19,649 nucleotides of DNA. Source: CAYPZL01 sp964415045 (GTDB taxonomy: Bacteria; Planctomycetota; Phycisphaerae; Sedimentisphaerales; Anaerobacaceae). Below the pieces are notes generated by a model that saw nothing but the letters and a program-made list of their open reading frames with translations, had not been told where the DNA came from and searched no databases. Each line of letters starts with the position of its first letter. Position 1 is the stretch's first letter. The stretch spans positions 1-19,649 of the forward strand of contig CAYPZL010000104.1 in assembly GCA_964415045.1 (NCBI GenBank), given 5' to 3'. The position numbers were made by a program, and so were the translations under genes. This document shows positions 1-6,562 of the stretch, piece by piece.

Positions 1-50
1 GCGACTCCTGGTGGCCGCATGAAAACCAATACAAAAATCAGTCAACTTGA
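1..50 (+). CDS. 3' end of an upstream gene (partial)
   Basis: Reading frame 3 is open from the window edge and ends at TGA 48-50, giving a tail DSWWPHENQYKNQST. The stop lies 15 bp before the GTG of the next gene, and the bases around it (GAGGAAG, 49-55) would be that gene's ribosome binding site, which fits a tightly packed operon. Only 15 residues are visible, so no family can be named. An ATG at 19 opens a different frame, but its translation looks like an out-of-frame shadow rich in Arg, Pro and Ser. Confidence 0.4.
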   Translation, partial: DSWWPHENQYKNQST

Positions 51-65
51 GGAAGTAGTGCCCTT

Positions 66-314
66 GTGGCGGTGCGCCGCCGGGACCCCATCGGGCGGTC
101 CAACCTGCCGGCCACGACCGTCGGCACGCCGGGATCGGACAGCCTGGTTCTGCAGATGCTTCTGGCCAAAATGGACTCTCTGGACCAGCGGACAAATGCC
201 CTCGCGGTCCGCCGGCCGGGGCCCCTGCAGCAGGCCGAGCCCATCGACGACGAAGACGACATGGAGCCCGCCGGAGCCATTGAGCCGGGGACGCTCACGC
301 AGATCTTCGACTGA
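66..314 (+). CDS. Small acidic hypothetical protein
   Basis: This 82-residue protein starts at GTG 66, preceded by GAGGAAG at 49-55 with about 10 nt spacing. The first half is basic (AVRRRDPIGR) and is followed by a helical-looking stretch around residues 26-45 (LVLQMLLAKMDSLDQRTNAL). The C-terminal third is acidic (IDDEDDMEPAG). There is no signal peptide, membrane segment or recognisable domain. It heads the visible run of co-directional element genes and is followed after 69 bp by the CxxCxGxG zinc protein, with which it is probably co-transcribed. I do not recognise the family. Its length and helix could suit a small structural or adaptor protein, but that is a guess. Confidence 0.55.
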   Translation: MAVRRRDPIGRSNLPATTVGTPGSDSLVLQMLLAKMDSLDQRTNALAVRRPGPLQQAEPIDDEDDMEPAGAIEPGTLTQIFD

Positions 315-383
315 CGGGCCGACGAGGAGGCAGGGAGGCCTCCTCTTTTCCCAGGATTCGAAGCTTTGGCAAAGGAACCGATC

Positions 384-1268
384 ATGGCAGACAAGAAGAA
401 CAAAGGACTCCAGGGTGATCTGCTGACTTGCCCCCGCTGCAAAGGGCGCGGCAAGATCGTTTGCCAGCGTGACGAAGAGGATGTCTACGGGCACGAACAG
501 ACCTGTCCGGTATGCGGCGGACGCGGCAAGATCAAACCCACCGGCCGGCCCTTTAAGCGGCCACGCCGGTCGCGGTATTCATCTATCCCCTCCCAGCCGA
601 AATCCGGCGGGGGCGGACGCCGACGTCCGCCGCGTTCCCTGCTGTTGCCGCCGGGCACGCCAATGGCACCCTGGCCGCAGGGCGACGGCATACCCCCATC
701 AACGCCGGAATCCGTGCACCGTCGCCCCCGGGAGCTCGAATTGGCCATTCCGGAGACGCCGGATACTCCCCCGACCTGCACCGAGACGCCGTTAGACGTC
801 GACGACGACCTTACCATCACCCTGGGCCTGGGATTCGGGCCGGATTTCGCTCTGGATGTGGAGGCGTTGGGCTCCCAAGACCAGCCGCTTCTGGAATCCG
901 ATGACGGGCGGATCTCCACCCAGGTGGACTTTCCGCAAGACGGCGAGGCGTTGCTTGCTGGCGGCTGTGAACGGGACCCTTTGACGAATGATTTGACCTT
1001 CGTCGACGTCGACGACGGCCGCGATGATCCGACGGTACGTGGCGTAGAAAGCGTCCCGCCCGCTCACAGCGCCGATCCTTCCATGGAAGCGGGAAACCTG
1101 TCGATCGCCGGATGGGCCTCGCAGTCAGTCGCCGGTGGTGGTCTCGATATACCCAAGGGCGTCGACACCGACGTGATCGGCGCCCACGATCCGCTTGATC
1201 CCCCCATCGATTACGACCCCATCGGTTTTGACATCGATGCGGATGGGATCGGCCCGGAACCGTGGTAA
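384..1268 (+). CDS. DnaJ-type CxxCxGxG zinc protein with long disordered acidic tail
   Basis: The protein has 294 residues from ATG 384, chosen because AAAGGA at 371-376 sits 7 nt upstream; an in-frame TTG at 366 overlaps the binding site. Near the N-terminus are two CxxCxGxG motifs, CPRCKGRG (about 16-23) and CPVCGGRG (about 41-48), with one extra Cys (27) between them. Two such repeats make one zinc site in the DnaJ central domain. There is no J-domain, so it is not a DnaJ. Residues about 55-120 are rich in Pro, Arg and Gly, and about 130-294 are acidic (repeated DVD, DDD and DIDAD runs) and look disordered. It is followed 18 bp later by a second zinc-binding protein. A scaffold or protein-binding role is plausible but unproven. 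Confidence 0.75.
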   Translation: MADKKNKGLQGDLLTCPRCKGRGKIVCQRDEEDVYGHEQTCPVCGGRGKIKPTGRPFKRPRRSRYSSIPSQPKSGGGGRRRPPRSLLLPPGTPMAPWPQGDGIPPSTPESVHRRPRELELAIPETPDTPPTCTETPLDVDDDLTITLGLGFGPDFALDVEALGSQDQPLLESDDGRISTQVDFPQDGEALLAGGCERDPLTNDLTFVDVDDGRDDPTVRGVESVPPAHSADPSMEAGNLSIAGWASQSVAGGGLDIPKGVDTDVIGAHDPLDPPIDYDPIGFDIDADGIGPEPW

Positions 1269-1286
1269 GCCAAACGAACAGGAACC

Positions 1287-1826
1287 ATGGCAAAACATGA
1301 ACTCCATAATGGTGACGCGGACCTGGATCGAGCTCTGGACACCCGCGTGGACGTCGGCGCTGACGATGACTCCGGTTCCGAAGGACTACGTGTACGCACA
1401 CTCATCTTTTTGCAGGGACGTTATGGAGGTGCACCCAACGATCCGGTCGTGAACCGAACGGAGGCGACCACGGCCGACGAGAGTGGACTCCTCGAAACCA
1501 CAACGATCCGATTGAAAGCCGCAAGCGGGTGTGGGCACATTTTGCATGTGGGCCAGGAAATGGGCTTGCAGTGTACCTCGTGCATTCGCCTGCGCCGGCC
1601 GGAGCCGAATATCCTCTGTACCGAGTGCGCCAACGACGACCGGAACGCCTGCTCGGTGTGCAATTGCGTCGTCTGTCACGAGTGCCGCCAGCAGCGCTGG
1701 ATGGACGGGGAGCTCAAGAACGTCTGTCGCGCGTGTCTCCGCACTCGCGTCCGCTGGCAGTTCATCGCCGCAGTCGCGCGGTATGCAGCCGTAGCGGCTG
1801 GCGTGTTTTATCTACTCTTTGGTTGA
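1287..1826 (+). CDS. Cysteine-rich zinc-finger protein with C-terminal membrane anchor
   Basis: This 179-residue protein starts at ATG 1287 with AGGAA just upstream. Residues 1-75 are acidic and featureless. Residues 82-150 hold a dense set of paired cysteines: C82/H84, C96xxC99, C111xxC114, C122xxC125, C127xxC130 with H131, C133, and C147xxC150. This spacing could hold two or three zinc ions, as in RING or treble-clef folds. Residues about 160-178 are hydrophobic (AVARYAAVAAGVFYLLFG) and end the protein, so it is probably tail-anchored with the zinc domain in the cytoplasm. The next gene encodes another membrane protein and the one after it an ATPase, which suggests a membrane-associated complex. 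The exact family is not recognised. Confidence 0.75.
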   Translation: MAKHELHNGDADLDRALDTRVDVGADDDSGSEGLRVRTLIFLQGRYGGAPNDPVVNRTEATTADESGLLETTTIRLKAASGCGHILHVGQEMGLQCTSCIRLRRPEPNILCTECANDDRNACSVCNCVVCHECRQQRWMDGELKNVCRACLRTRVRWQFIAAVARYAAVAAGVFYLLFG

Positions 1827-1839
1827 GGAGGACAGCGTG

Positions 1840-2142
1840 ATGATCGTCAAACTCGTTATCGGCGTCGTTGTTGCGATCCTGCTGCGTCGCCATTGGCGTC
1901 TACTCAAATCTCTCTGCCCTCTCTGGCCTATCGGTGTGGGTCTGGCCGTCGGGGCCGTGCCCGGCTGGCTCTACGCGACGTTTCTCATGGACTCGGGCCA
2001 AGCCTTTGACTCCCTATTGGGACGGGGCCTGCCGCCGGTTGCGATCAAGTTGGCGTTCGCTTTGATCGGGGCCCTGGTCACTGTCAAACCCATCAACGAC
2101 ATGATATCTAGTTTTTTTTTGCCAAGAGAGGCCGGAAAATGA
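1840..2142 (+). CDS. Small multi-pass membrane protein
   Basis: This 100-residue protein starts at ATG 1840, with GAGGAGG at 1825-1831 placed 8 nt upstream; GTG 1837 is an in-frame alternative. Hydrophobic segments lie at about 2-15 (IVKLVIGVVVAILL), 31-49 (PIGVGLAVGAVPGWLYATF) and 69-83 (IKLAFALIGALVT), joined by basic and polar loops. Its TGA overlaps the ATPase start codon as ATGA (2139-2142), so the two are probably translationally coupled. Many conjugative ATPases of the VirD4/TraG group carry their own N-terminal membrane anchor; here the ATPase has none, and this protein could supply it separately (inference). A T9 run near the 3' end (2112-2120) is a possible slippage spot. Confidence 0.7.
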   Translation: MIVKLVIGVVVAILLRRHWRLLKSLCPLWPIGVGLAVGAVPGWLYATFLMDSGQAFDSLLGRGLPPVAIKLAFALIGALVTVKPINDMISSFFLPREAGK

Positions 2143-2951
2143 CTCGGGGAATGTACAGGGACCGGCGATACTTTGAGCAATTGGCGGCCAAGGCAGGGAT
2201 CGCCCACCTGGGATGGGTCCAGCAAATCATCCAGTCCCCTCTGCGCCTGCAGGATCCCCGGTATCGACGGAAGCTGGAGAAGTATGCGTTCTTCCGAATT
2301 CAACAGACCGTCAAGAATGACCACCCATTCTTGCCCGCCCCTCCGAGAGATGAGATCACCCAGGGAGACTACCAGCTCTGCGATGTTGTCGACGGCATGG
2401 GACCGGCATATCCGGCGACCCTCCCGGCCCGCCGTATGCTGCAAAACGGTCTCATCTCCGGTCCAATCAACTGTGGCAAAACGACTTTCCTGGCTATGCT
2501 GGCGGCTGAAATGCACAAAAGTGCAACCCCTTCGGCAAACGAGGAGCGATGCCCGGCGGTCTGGGTCTTCGACACCGAGGGCGGCCAAATACCGTCCTTG
2601 CTGGCCAAGTATCCCGATATACTGATCATCCACGTCAAGACCATGTTCAAACTCAATCGCTGGAAGGCCCCCCTCTGGTGTATGTCCGAAACAGCACATC
2701 GCCAAGCTGTCTGTTCAGGACCGCGAGAATCGCCACGCGCGGGACAACATGATGCTGATGATCCGAGACGCTGCTTTCGAACTGCTGAACCGACAGAGGG
2801 TCTTCAACGAGAGGCAACTGCTGGATCACATCTGCGCCAAGAAGTTCAAGGTCGGAGGACGCGAGTTCCAGGCCCAAGAATCCAACGTCGTCCGGCAGCG
2901 CGACTCGCTGGAGTATATGGGCTCGATCTACGACACGATGCGAAGTCATGA
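2139..2951 (+). CDS. HerA/VirD4-like ATPase, N-terminal fragment (frameshifted)
   Basis: This reading frame encodes the N-terminal part of a P-loop ATPase. It starts at ATG 2139, overlapping the preceding stop. A Walker A motif GPINCGKTT lies at residues 108-116, followed by a strand ending VFDTEGG (143-149), as in HerA/FtsK and VirD4 translocases. The sequence stays protein-like up to KLNRWKAP (about 171-178) and then turns into Arg/Pro-rich nonsense ending at 2951. The natural continuation lies in the +1 frame: dropping one C from the C6 run at 2668-2673 gives KAPSGVCPKQHIAKLSV and runs into the next entry. The true gene is therefore about 2139-4245, roughly 701 residues. The break could be a sequencing error, a mutation, or +1 frameshifting at CCC-C. 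Confidence 0.8.
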   Translation: MTRGMYRDRRYFEQLAAKAGIAHLGWVQQIIQSPLRLQDPRYRRKLEKYAFFRIQQTVKNDHPFLPAPPRDEITQGDYQLCDVVDGMGPAYPATLPARRMLQNGLISGPINCGKTTFLAMLAAEMHKSATPSANEERCPAVWVFDTEGGQIPSLLAKYPDILIIHVKTMFKLNRWKAPLWCMSETAHRQAVCSGPRESPRAGQHDADDPRRCFRTAEPTEGLQREATAGSHLRQEVQGRRTRVPGPRIQRRPAARLAGVYGLDLRHDAKS

Positions 2952-4245
2952 CATCCGTGCTCTGAGCAAACGATCGATTATCTGGGACTTGCATGACCTT
3001 GCCCCTGATCATTATGCCATGCTCATCGGGGATCTTATCCTCCTACTCTTAGAGACAATGCCTGTTCTCCGCAGTCCGACCTTGTTGCTCACGCTGTTCC
3101 TCGATGAGCTGCGAGACATCTGCAATCTGCAGCGACTGAAACGGGCTGATATCCAGGAGCCCTACCTCGTAGAGGCGTTTCGCAAGTACCGCAAGAGAGG
3201 TATCTCCCTGGTCGTCGGAATTCAAGAGTTGCACTCGATACCCAGACCCATCTTGTCCAACATCGACGGCTTCTGGATGGTATTTCGACCTGCTGATGGC
3301 TACTCAGCGCGTATCATCTCCGACAATATGATGCTCGAGCGTGACCAAATGGAGTACGCGATGGAACTGCCCCCACGTCACGTTCTTTGCAAAACGGCCG
3401 ACTACCCAAGAGCTTTCCTCGGCAGTGTTGGCCAGATCACGCCTCCCCTGGCCAGTGAAGAGGAAATCGCCGAACGCACAGAGTACACACAGAAAGTACT
3501 GGACTCCCTCCTTGAGCCTGAGCCCGAATCCGATCAGCTCGAGCTGTTCTCTGAGACACCCACGCCTGAGCAGGCAGAAACACTGTTTGGCTATTACGAC
3601 TTGGACAAGCGCTGCCTCGATTACCTCCAGTTTTTGGCCCAACGTGTGACTACCCTCTTGCCGATCACTGATTTGGATGAGGCGGACAATCTCTCCCAAT
3701 ACATGGCTCACCAGATTCGCCAACAGCTTGAAGATACTGGTCCGGGCTTGATCCGAATCCACCGTATATCCACGGGCAGAAGAGGCGGACCGCTATCGGT
3801 GGTGCAGATTACCGAGGCCGGCTATCACCTGCTGAACAAATTGGGTGTTCCCTGCCAACCGCCGGTCGGCCACGGGGGCGTCGACCACTCGTTCTGGCAG
3901 CACGCCATCTATCGGTGGGCCCTGGCCCGCGGCTATCCCGCCCAGATCGAGAAGTGGCACAACGGCAAGAGCGTGGACGTTGCTATCGAATGGGATGAGA
4001 AGAAAGTCGCCGTCGAGGTCGCCCTGGAGGATATGGAAAAAGAGATGAATAACCTCGTTAAAGACATGGAGGCAGGCTGGGATCAAATCGTTTTCGCCGC
4101 ACTGAGCAGCAAGGAACTGAACGAACTGAAAAACCAAATCGCCAAACGGTTCGGGACCAACGTGCTGGAGACGAAGAAAGTAACCTTTATGAAGTTGAGC
4201 ACATTCTTGGATGCCAAGAAAGCCGCTGAAGACAAAACAGACTAA
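2749..4245 (+). CDS. HerA/VirD4-like ATPase, C-terminal fragment with wHTH and PD-(D/E)XK-like domains
   Basis: This is the continuation of the frameshifted ATPase; the listed ATG 2749 is only the first one in frame, and protein-like sequence begins near 2674. A Walker B motif LLTLFLDELRD lies at about 112-123 (D119, E120). It is followed by KRGISLVVGIQELHSIP, the R-finger/sensor-Gln segment typical of HerA and VirD4/TraG ATPases. Residues about 280-365 resemble a winged helix, ending in ITEAGYHLL. Residues about 375-488 look like a restriction-endonuclease fold: H380, then SVDVAIEW (D410) and KKVAVEVAL (E423-V-A, where a Lys would be usual), then a helix and DQIVFAAL. This suggests DNA pumping coupled to DNA binding and perhaps cleavage. 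Confidence is high for the ATPase and moderate for the nuclease fold. Confidence 0.8.
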   Translation: MMLMIRDAAFELLNRQRVFNERQLLDHICAKKFKVGGREFQAQESNVVRQRDSLEYMGSIYDTMRSHDIRALSKRSIIWDLHDLAPDHYAMLIGDLILLLLETMPVLRSPTLLLTLFLDELRDICNLQRLKRADIQEPYLVEAFRKYRKRGISLVVGIQELHSIPRPILSNIDGFWMVFRPADGYSARIISDNMMLERDQMEYAMELPPRHVLCKTADYPRAFLGSVGQITPPLASEEEIAERTEYTQKVLDSLLEPEPESDQLELFSETPTPEQAETLFGYYDLDKRCLDYLQFLAQRVTTLLPITDLDEADNLSQYMAHQIRQQLEDTGPGLIRIHRISTGRRGGPLSVVQITEAGYHLLNKLGVPCQPPVGHGGVDHSFWQHAIYRWALARGYPAQIEKWHNGKSVDVAIEWDEKKVAVEVALEDMEKEMNNLVKDMEAGWDQIVFAALSSKELNELKNQIAKRFGTNVLETKKVTFMKLSTFLDAKKAAEDKTD

Positions 4246-4279
4246 CAGACAAAAGCTCAATACGGCTGAGGATAGGAGG

Positions 4280-4420
4280 ATGATGCAAGAGGGCAAGAAA
4301 ACGGACTCCATAATACGTAGCCTCGTAAGGCACTGTTGCTCCGTGCCCTCCAATGAATATGAGTACACGACTCTACAAGTGTTTGGCCTGGCGGTTGACA
4401 GCGGAAGGCCAATGAACTGA
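4280..4420 (+). CDS. Possible small ORF (46 aa)
   Basis: An ATG at 4280 follows TAGGAGG (4273-4279) directly, and ATG 4283 has the same site 3 nt upstream. The 46-residue product begins MMQEGKKTDSIIRSLVRH, contains a Cys-Cys pair and ends at TGA 4418-4420. It fills most of the 206-bp gap between the ATPase and the next membrane protein. There is no recognisable domain, and the ribosome binding site is closer to the start than usual. The gap may equally be untranslated. Confidence 0.3.
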   Translation: MMQEGKKTDSIIRSLVRHCCSVPSNEYEYTTLQVFGLAVDSGRPMN

Positions 4421-4423
4421 ATC
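4395..4423 (+). promoter_or_regulatory. Weak promoter candidate before the 3-TM protein gene
   Basis: A perfect -35 hexamer TTGACA is at 4395-4400. The hexamer 17 nt later, TGAATC (4418-4423), matches the -10 consensus poorly. If used at all, it would need an activator. It lies upstream of the gene starting at 4452. Confidence 0.2.
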
Positions 4424-4451
4424 GAAGCAAGGATTGTGAAAGGGTATGAAA

Positions 4452-4904
4452 ATGAACGTAGCGATCTCGTTTTTGCCGACCGTAGCACTGTTGGTGTCAC
4501 TGGGCGCGATCTTCGTGGTAATCTTCCTGGCGGTGCTGAAGATCCTCAAGAACGTCTCGTTGTTTAGCGGCAACACGGCGGTTATCCTGGCCTCGTGTGT
4601 GGCCGTCCTGTGCATCGTGGGATTGGCCCAGCTGTTGGTCGAACCGCGTACACAATACCACGCTTTAGAAGCAGGCCAGAACGTCAAGCCGACCGCAAGC
4701 TACGAGTTGCTGCCCTACGTGGCGTTGGCCGTGGCCGGGGCCGTCATCCTATCGCAATTACTACTGATCGCGGGGAAATCTACCCCAGACAAAAGTCCCC
4801 AGGCCTCGATCCGGACAGGCGATTCGGTGGAGACAAAGGCAAAGCCTGGCAAACGGGCCAGGGCGCGGACGTCGACCCGCAAGTCGCGAGACATTCCATT
4901 TTGA
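4452..4904 (+). CDS. Three-helix membrane protein with basic C-terminal tail
   Basis: This 150-residue protein starts at ATG 4452, with AAAGGG at 4439-4444 lying 7 nt upstream; ATG 4446 is in frame but only 1 nt from the binding site. Hydrophobic segments lie at about 8-32, 42-64 and 86-106. The last about 45 residues are hydrophilic and strongly basic (KPGKRARARTSTRKSR), suggesting a cytoplasmic tail that could touch nucleic acid or acidic partners. No family is recognised. With the 100-residue membrane protein and the tail-anchored zinc protein, it makes three membrane proteins around the ATPase, in line with a membrane complex (inference). Confidence 0.7.
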   Translation: MNVAISFLPTVALLVSLGAIFVVIFLAVLKILKNVSLFSGNTAVILASCVAVLCIVGLAQLLVEPRTQYHALEAGQNVKPTASYELLPYVALAVAGAVILSQLLLIAGKSTPDKSPQASIRTGDSVETKAKPGKRARARTSTRKSRDIPF

Positions 4905-4996
4905 GGCATTAGTTGGAACCTCAATGGAATCTCGCCGGGACGGCGGCATACAACCACCCGTGAGTACAGCGTCTTCGCATTTTGGAGTGAGTGCAT

Positions 4997-5995
4997 ATGA
5001 GCAAGAACGAAATGGCCGTGTGCGATACCGCCTGCACAAGCACACCACCGGTCCGGGTACACCGATGGCCGTTGAAGACCGGGATCACCCGCACACCGGA
5101 ATTTGAAAAGAAGCGTCTCGCCACGCACGCCGTCAATGTTGGCACCAAATGCGGCCACAATTGCTGCTACTGCAGCTCCGGCGCCGTTCTCCGTACACAT
5201 GCATCCTTTCGGGCTTGTGGTGAGAGCCCGTTCGCGCGGGGCTATGCAATCGTCGATCCACAAACGCCGACGCGAGTGGCTCGGGACGCCGCTCGCCTCC
5301 GCCAACGCGGTCTCGTCCAACTGTGCACCTTGACCGACGCCTGGGCGCCGGAAGCTCACGCCCACCAGTTGGGGCGTCGTTGCCTGGAGGCGATCCTGTC
5401 CCAGGCCGACTGGACCGTGCGAATCTTGACCAAAAACGCCGCGGTACGGGACGACCTGGACGTCGTTGAGAAATACCGGGACCGCATCCTCGTTGGACTC
5501 AGCGTAACGGCCCCGCCGGAGAAAGGCGAAACCGTTGGATTCCTTGAGCCGTATGCCTCCTCCATCCAGGATCGCATGCTGGTGATGGCAGAAGCCGCCG
5601 CCCGGGGCCTGCGGACTTATGCGATGTTCTGTCCCGTGTTGCCGTCGATCGCCGATTCGCAGGCCGATCTCGATCGGCTTGTCCAGTACGCCGTCGACTG
5701 TCGGGCCGAAGAGATCTTCGTCGAGCCCGTAAACCCACGCGGAACTGGTTTGTGTCTCTGCCAGGAGACCCTGGAGCGTAACGGCCGTCACGTGGAGGCC
5801 GACGCCGTCCAACAGATTCGCCGCCGAGCCAATTGGTCCCATTATGTGGCCGAGCTAATCGGCAAGACCCAACGGGCAATCCGAACGCATGCCGAGATCT
5901 CCAAGCTGCGGCTCTTGCTCTATCCCTCCGGCTTACTGCCTCCGGACCGAAGCAAGATCGAGGTCGACGACGCCGGGGTGATCTGGCTCCGGTGA
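4997..5995 (+). CDS. Radical SAM protein, SPL-like (unknown substrate)
   Basis: This 332-residue protein starts at ATG 4997, with GGAG at 4984-4987 lying 9 nt upstream; GTG 4991 is in frame but too close to it. The cluster motif CX3CX2C is CGHNCCYC at residues 52-59, preceded by NVGTKC, so it should bind a [4Fe-4S] cluster and cleave S-adenosylmethionine. The downstream pattern (VQLCTLTDAWAPEA, VRILTKNAAV, ILVGLSVTAP, then a late EEIFVEPVNPRG strand) follows the TIM-barrel layout of spore-photoproduct-lyase-like radical SAM proteins found widely in bacteria and phages. No SPASM-type second cysteine set is seen, so it is unlikely to be a sulfatase maturase. It lies between a membrane protein gene and the integrase module. 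Its substrate cannot be read from sequence. Confidence 0.8.
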   Translation: MSKNEMAVCDTACTSTPPVRVHRWPLKTGITRTPEFEKKRLATHAVNVGTKCGHNCCYCSSGAVLRTHASFRACGESPFARGYAIVDPQTPTRVARDAARLRQRGLVQLCTLTDAWAPEAHAHQLGRRCLEAILSQADWTVRILTKNAAVRDDLDVVEKYRDRILVGLSVTAPPEKGETVGFLEPYASSIQDRMLVMAEAAARGLRTYAMFCPVLPSIADSQADLDRLVQYAVDCRAEEIFVEPVNPRGTGLCLCQETLERNGRHVEADAVQQIRRRANWSHYVAELIGKTQRAIRTHAEISKLRLLLYPSGLLPPDRSKIEVDDAGVIWLR

Positions 5996-6071
5996 GACGG
6001 GCCCAGGCTGCCCGTAGAACTGGGCGCCGGCGTTCACCACACGGACACCATCATAGAGGATAGGGTGCTTA

Positions 6072-6152
6072 ATGGAAGTTCGTGGCCGGGTGAGGCGCGC
6101 GCATCTGCTTGTCGATCTCCCGGCCATGTTATTGACCCTGGCAAGACGATGA
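6072..6152 (+). CDS. Possible 26-aa leader ORF coupled to the HTH gene
   Basis: ATG 6072 follows GAGGATAGGG (6056-6065) with 6 nt spacing. The product begins MEVRGRVRRAHLLVDLPAML, and its TGA (6150-6152) overlaps the ATG of the HTH gene as ATGA (6149-6152). That HTH start has no good ribosome binding site of its own, so translation of this short ORF could drive it. It lacks a recognisable domain and could be coincidence. Confidence 0.3.
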   Translation: MEVRGRVRRAHLLVDLPAMLLTLARR

Positions 6153-6562
6153 ACGATTCACCATCACAACCTCAGGGCACCTTGTCAAAAGCGTCCCGGT
6201 CGGCTTGCCGCGCGCGGCGCAGACCTCTGACCCTCAAGGAGGTCCGCTCCGCGTTCCGGGACGATCATCGATTTCCCCCCATTCTGTCGCTTGACCAGGC
6301 AGCCACCCTGGCCCATCTGGCCCCGAGCACGATCAAGAGACTGACCTCCGAAGGATGCTTCAAACACAGTGTCAGGAGACGCAGACCCCTGGCCTTCTGG
6401 CGCGATCGATTTGTGATGGAAGTCATGGACCTGGACAAGACCCGCGCTGCCAATAAGCGAAGGTCACGAAAGGAGGGCCGTTCCAATGAAACTGCTACAC
6501 AAAGAGGTCGTTGCGGCGACCAGCCCGACGATCTATATCGGAAAGCGAACCTACAAAGATAA
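6149..6562 (+). CDS. Helix-turn-helix protein, excisionase-like
   Basis: From ATG 6149 the product has 137 residues; a GTG at 6065 would extend it by 28 less convincing residues. After a basic N-terminus, residues about 45-86 form a helix-turn-helix segment, ILSLDQAATLAHLAPSTIKR then a wing-like SVRRRRPLAFWRDRF. This matches small excisionase/MerR-like DNA-binding domains. It sits directly before the integrase and overlaps its start by 77 bp (6486-6562), the usual place for an excisionase or integrase regulator. The basic C-terminal part is encoded in the overlap. The call as recombination directionality factor rests on HTH form and position, so control of the integrase promoter is an alternative. 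Confidence 0.6.
   Translation: MNDSPSQPQGTLSKASRSACRARRRPLTLKEVRSAFRDDHRFPPILSLDQAATLAHLAPSTIKRLTSEGCFKHSVRRRRPLAFWRDRFVMEVMDLDKTRAANKRRSRKEGRSNETATQRGRCGDQPDDLYRKANLQR

Noticed and set aside
19..426. 135-codon frame from ATG 19
   Set aside because: It overlaps two better frames, and its translation is Arg/Pro/Ser-rich in the manner of an out-of-frame reading.
384..1268. DnaJ chaperone
   Set aside because: Only two CxxCxGxG motifs are present; there is no J-domain or C-terminal client-binding domain.
4997..5995. Radical SAM protein as the maturase of the two sulfatases
   Set aside because: No SPASM-type second cysteine set is seen, the layout is SPL-like, and it belongs to the mobile element about 5 kb away on the other side of the tRNA.
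6001..6025. Terminator after the radical SAM gene (GCCCAG/CTGGGC)
   Set aside because: The stem is only 6 bp with a 13-nt loop and no T-run follows.
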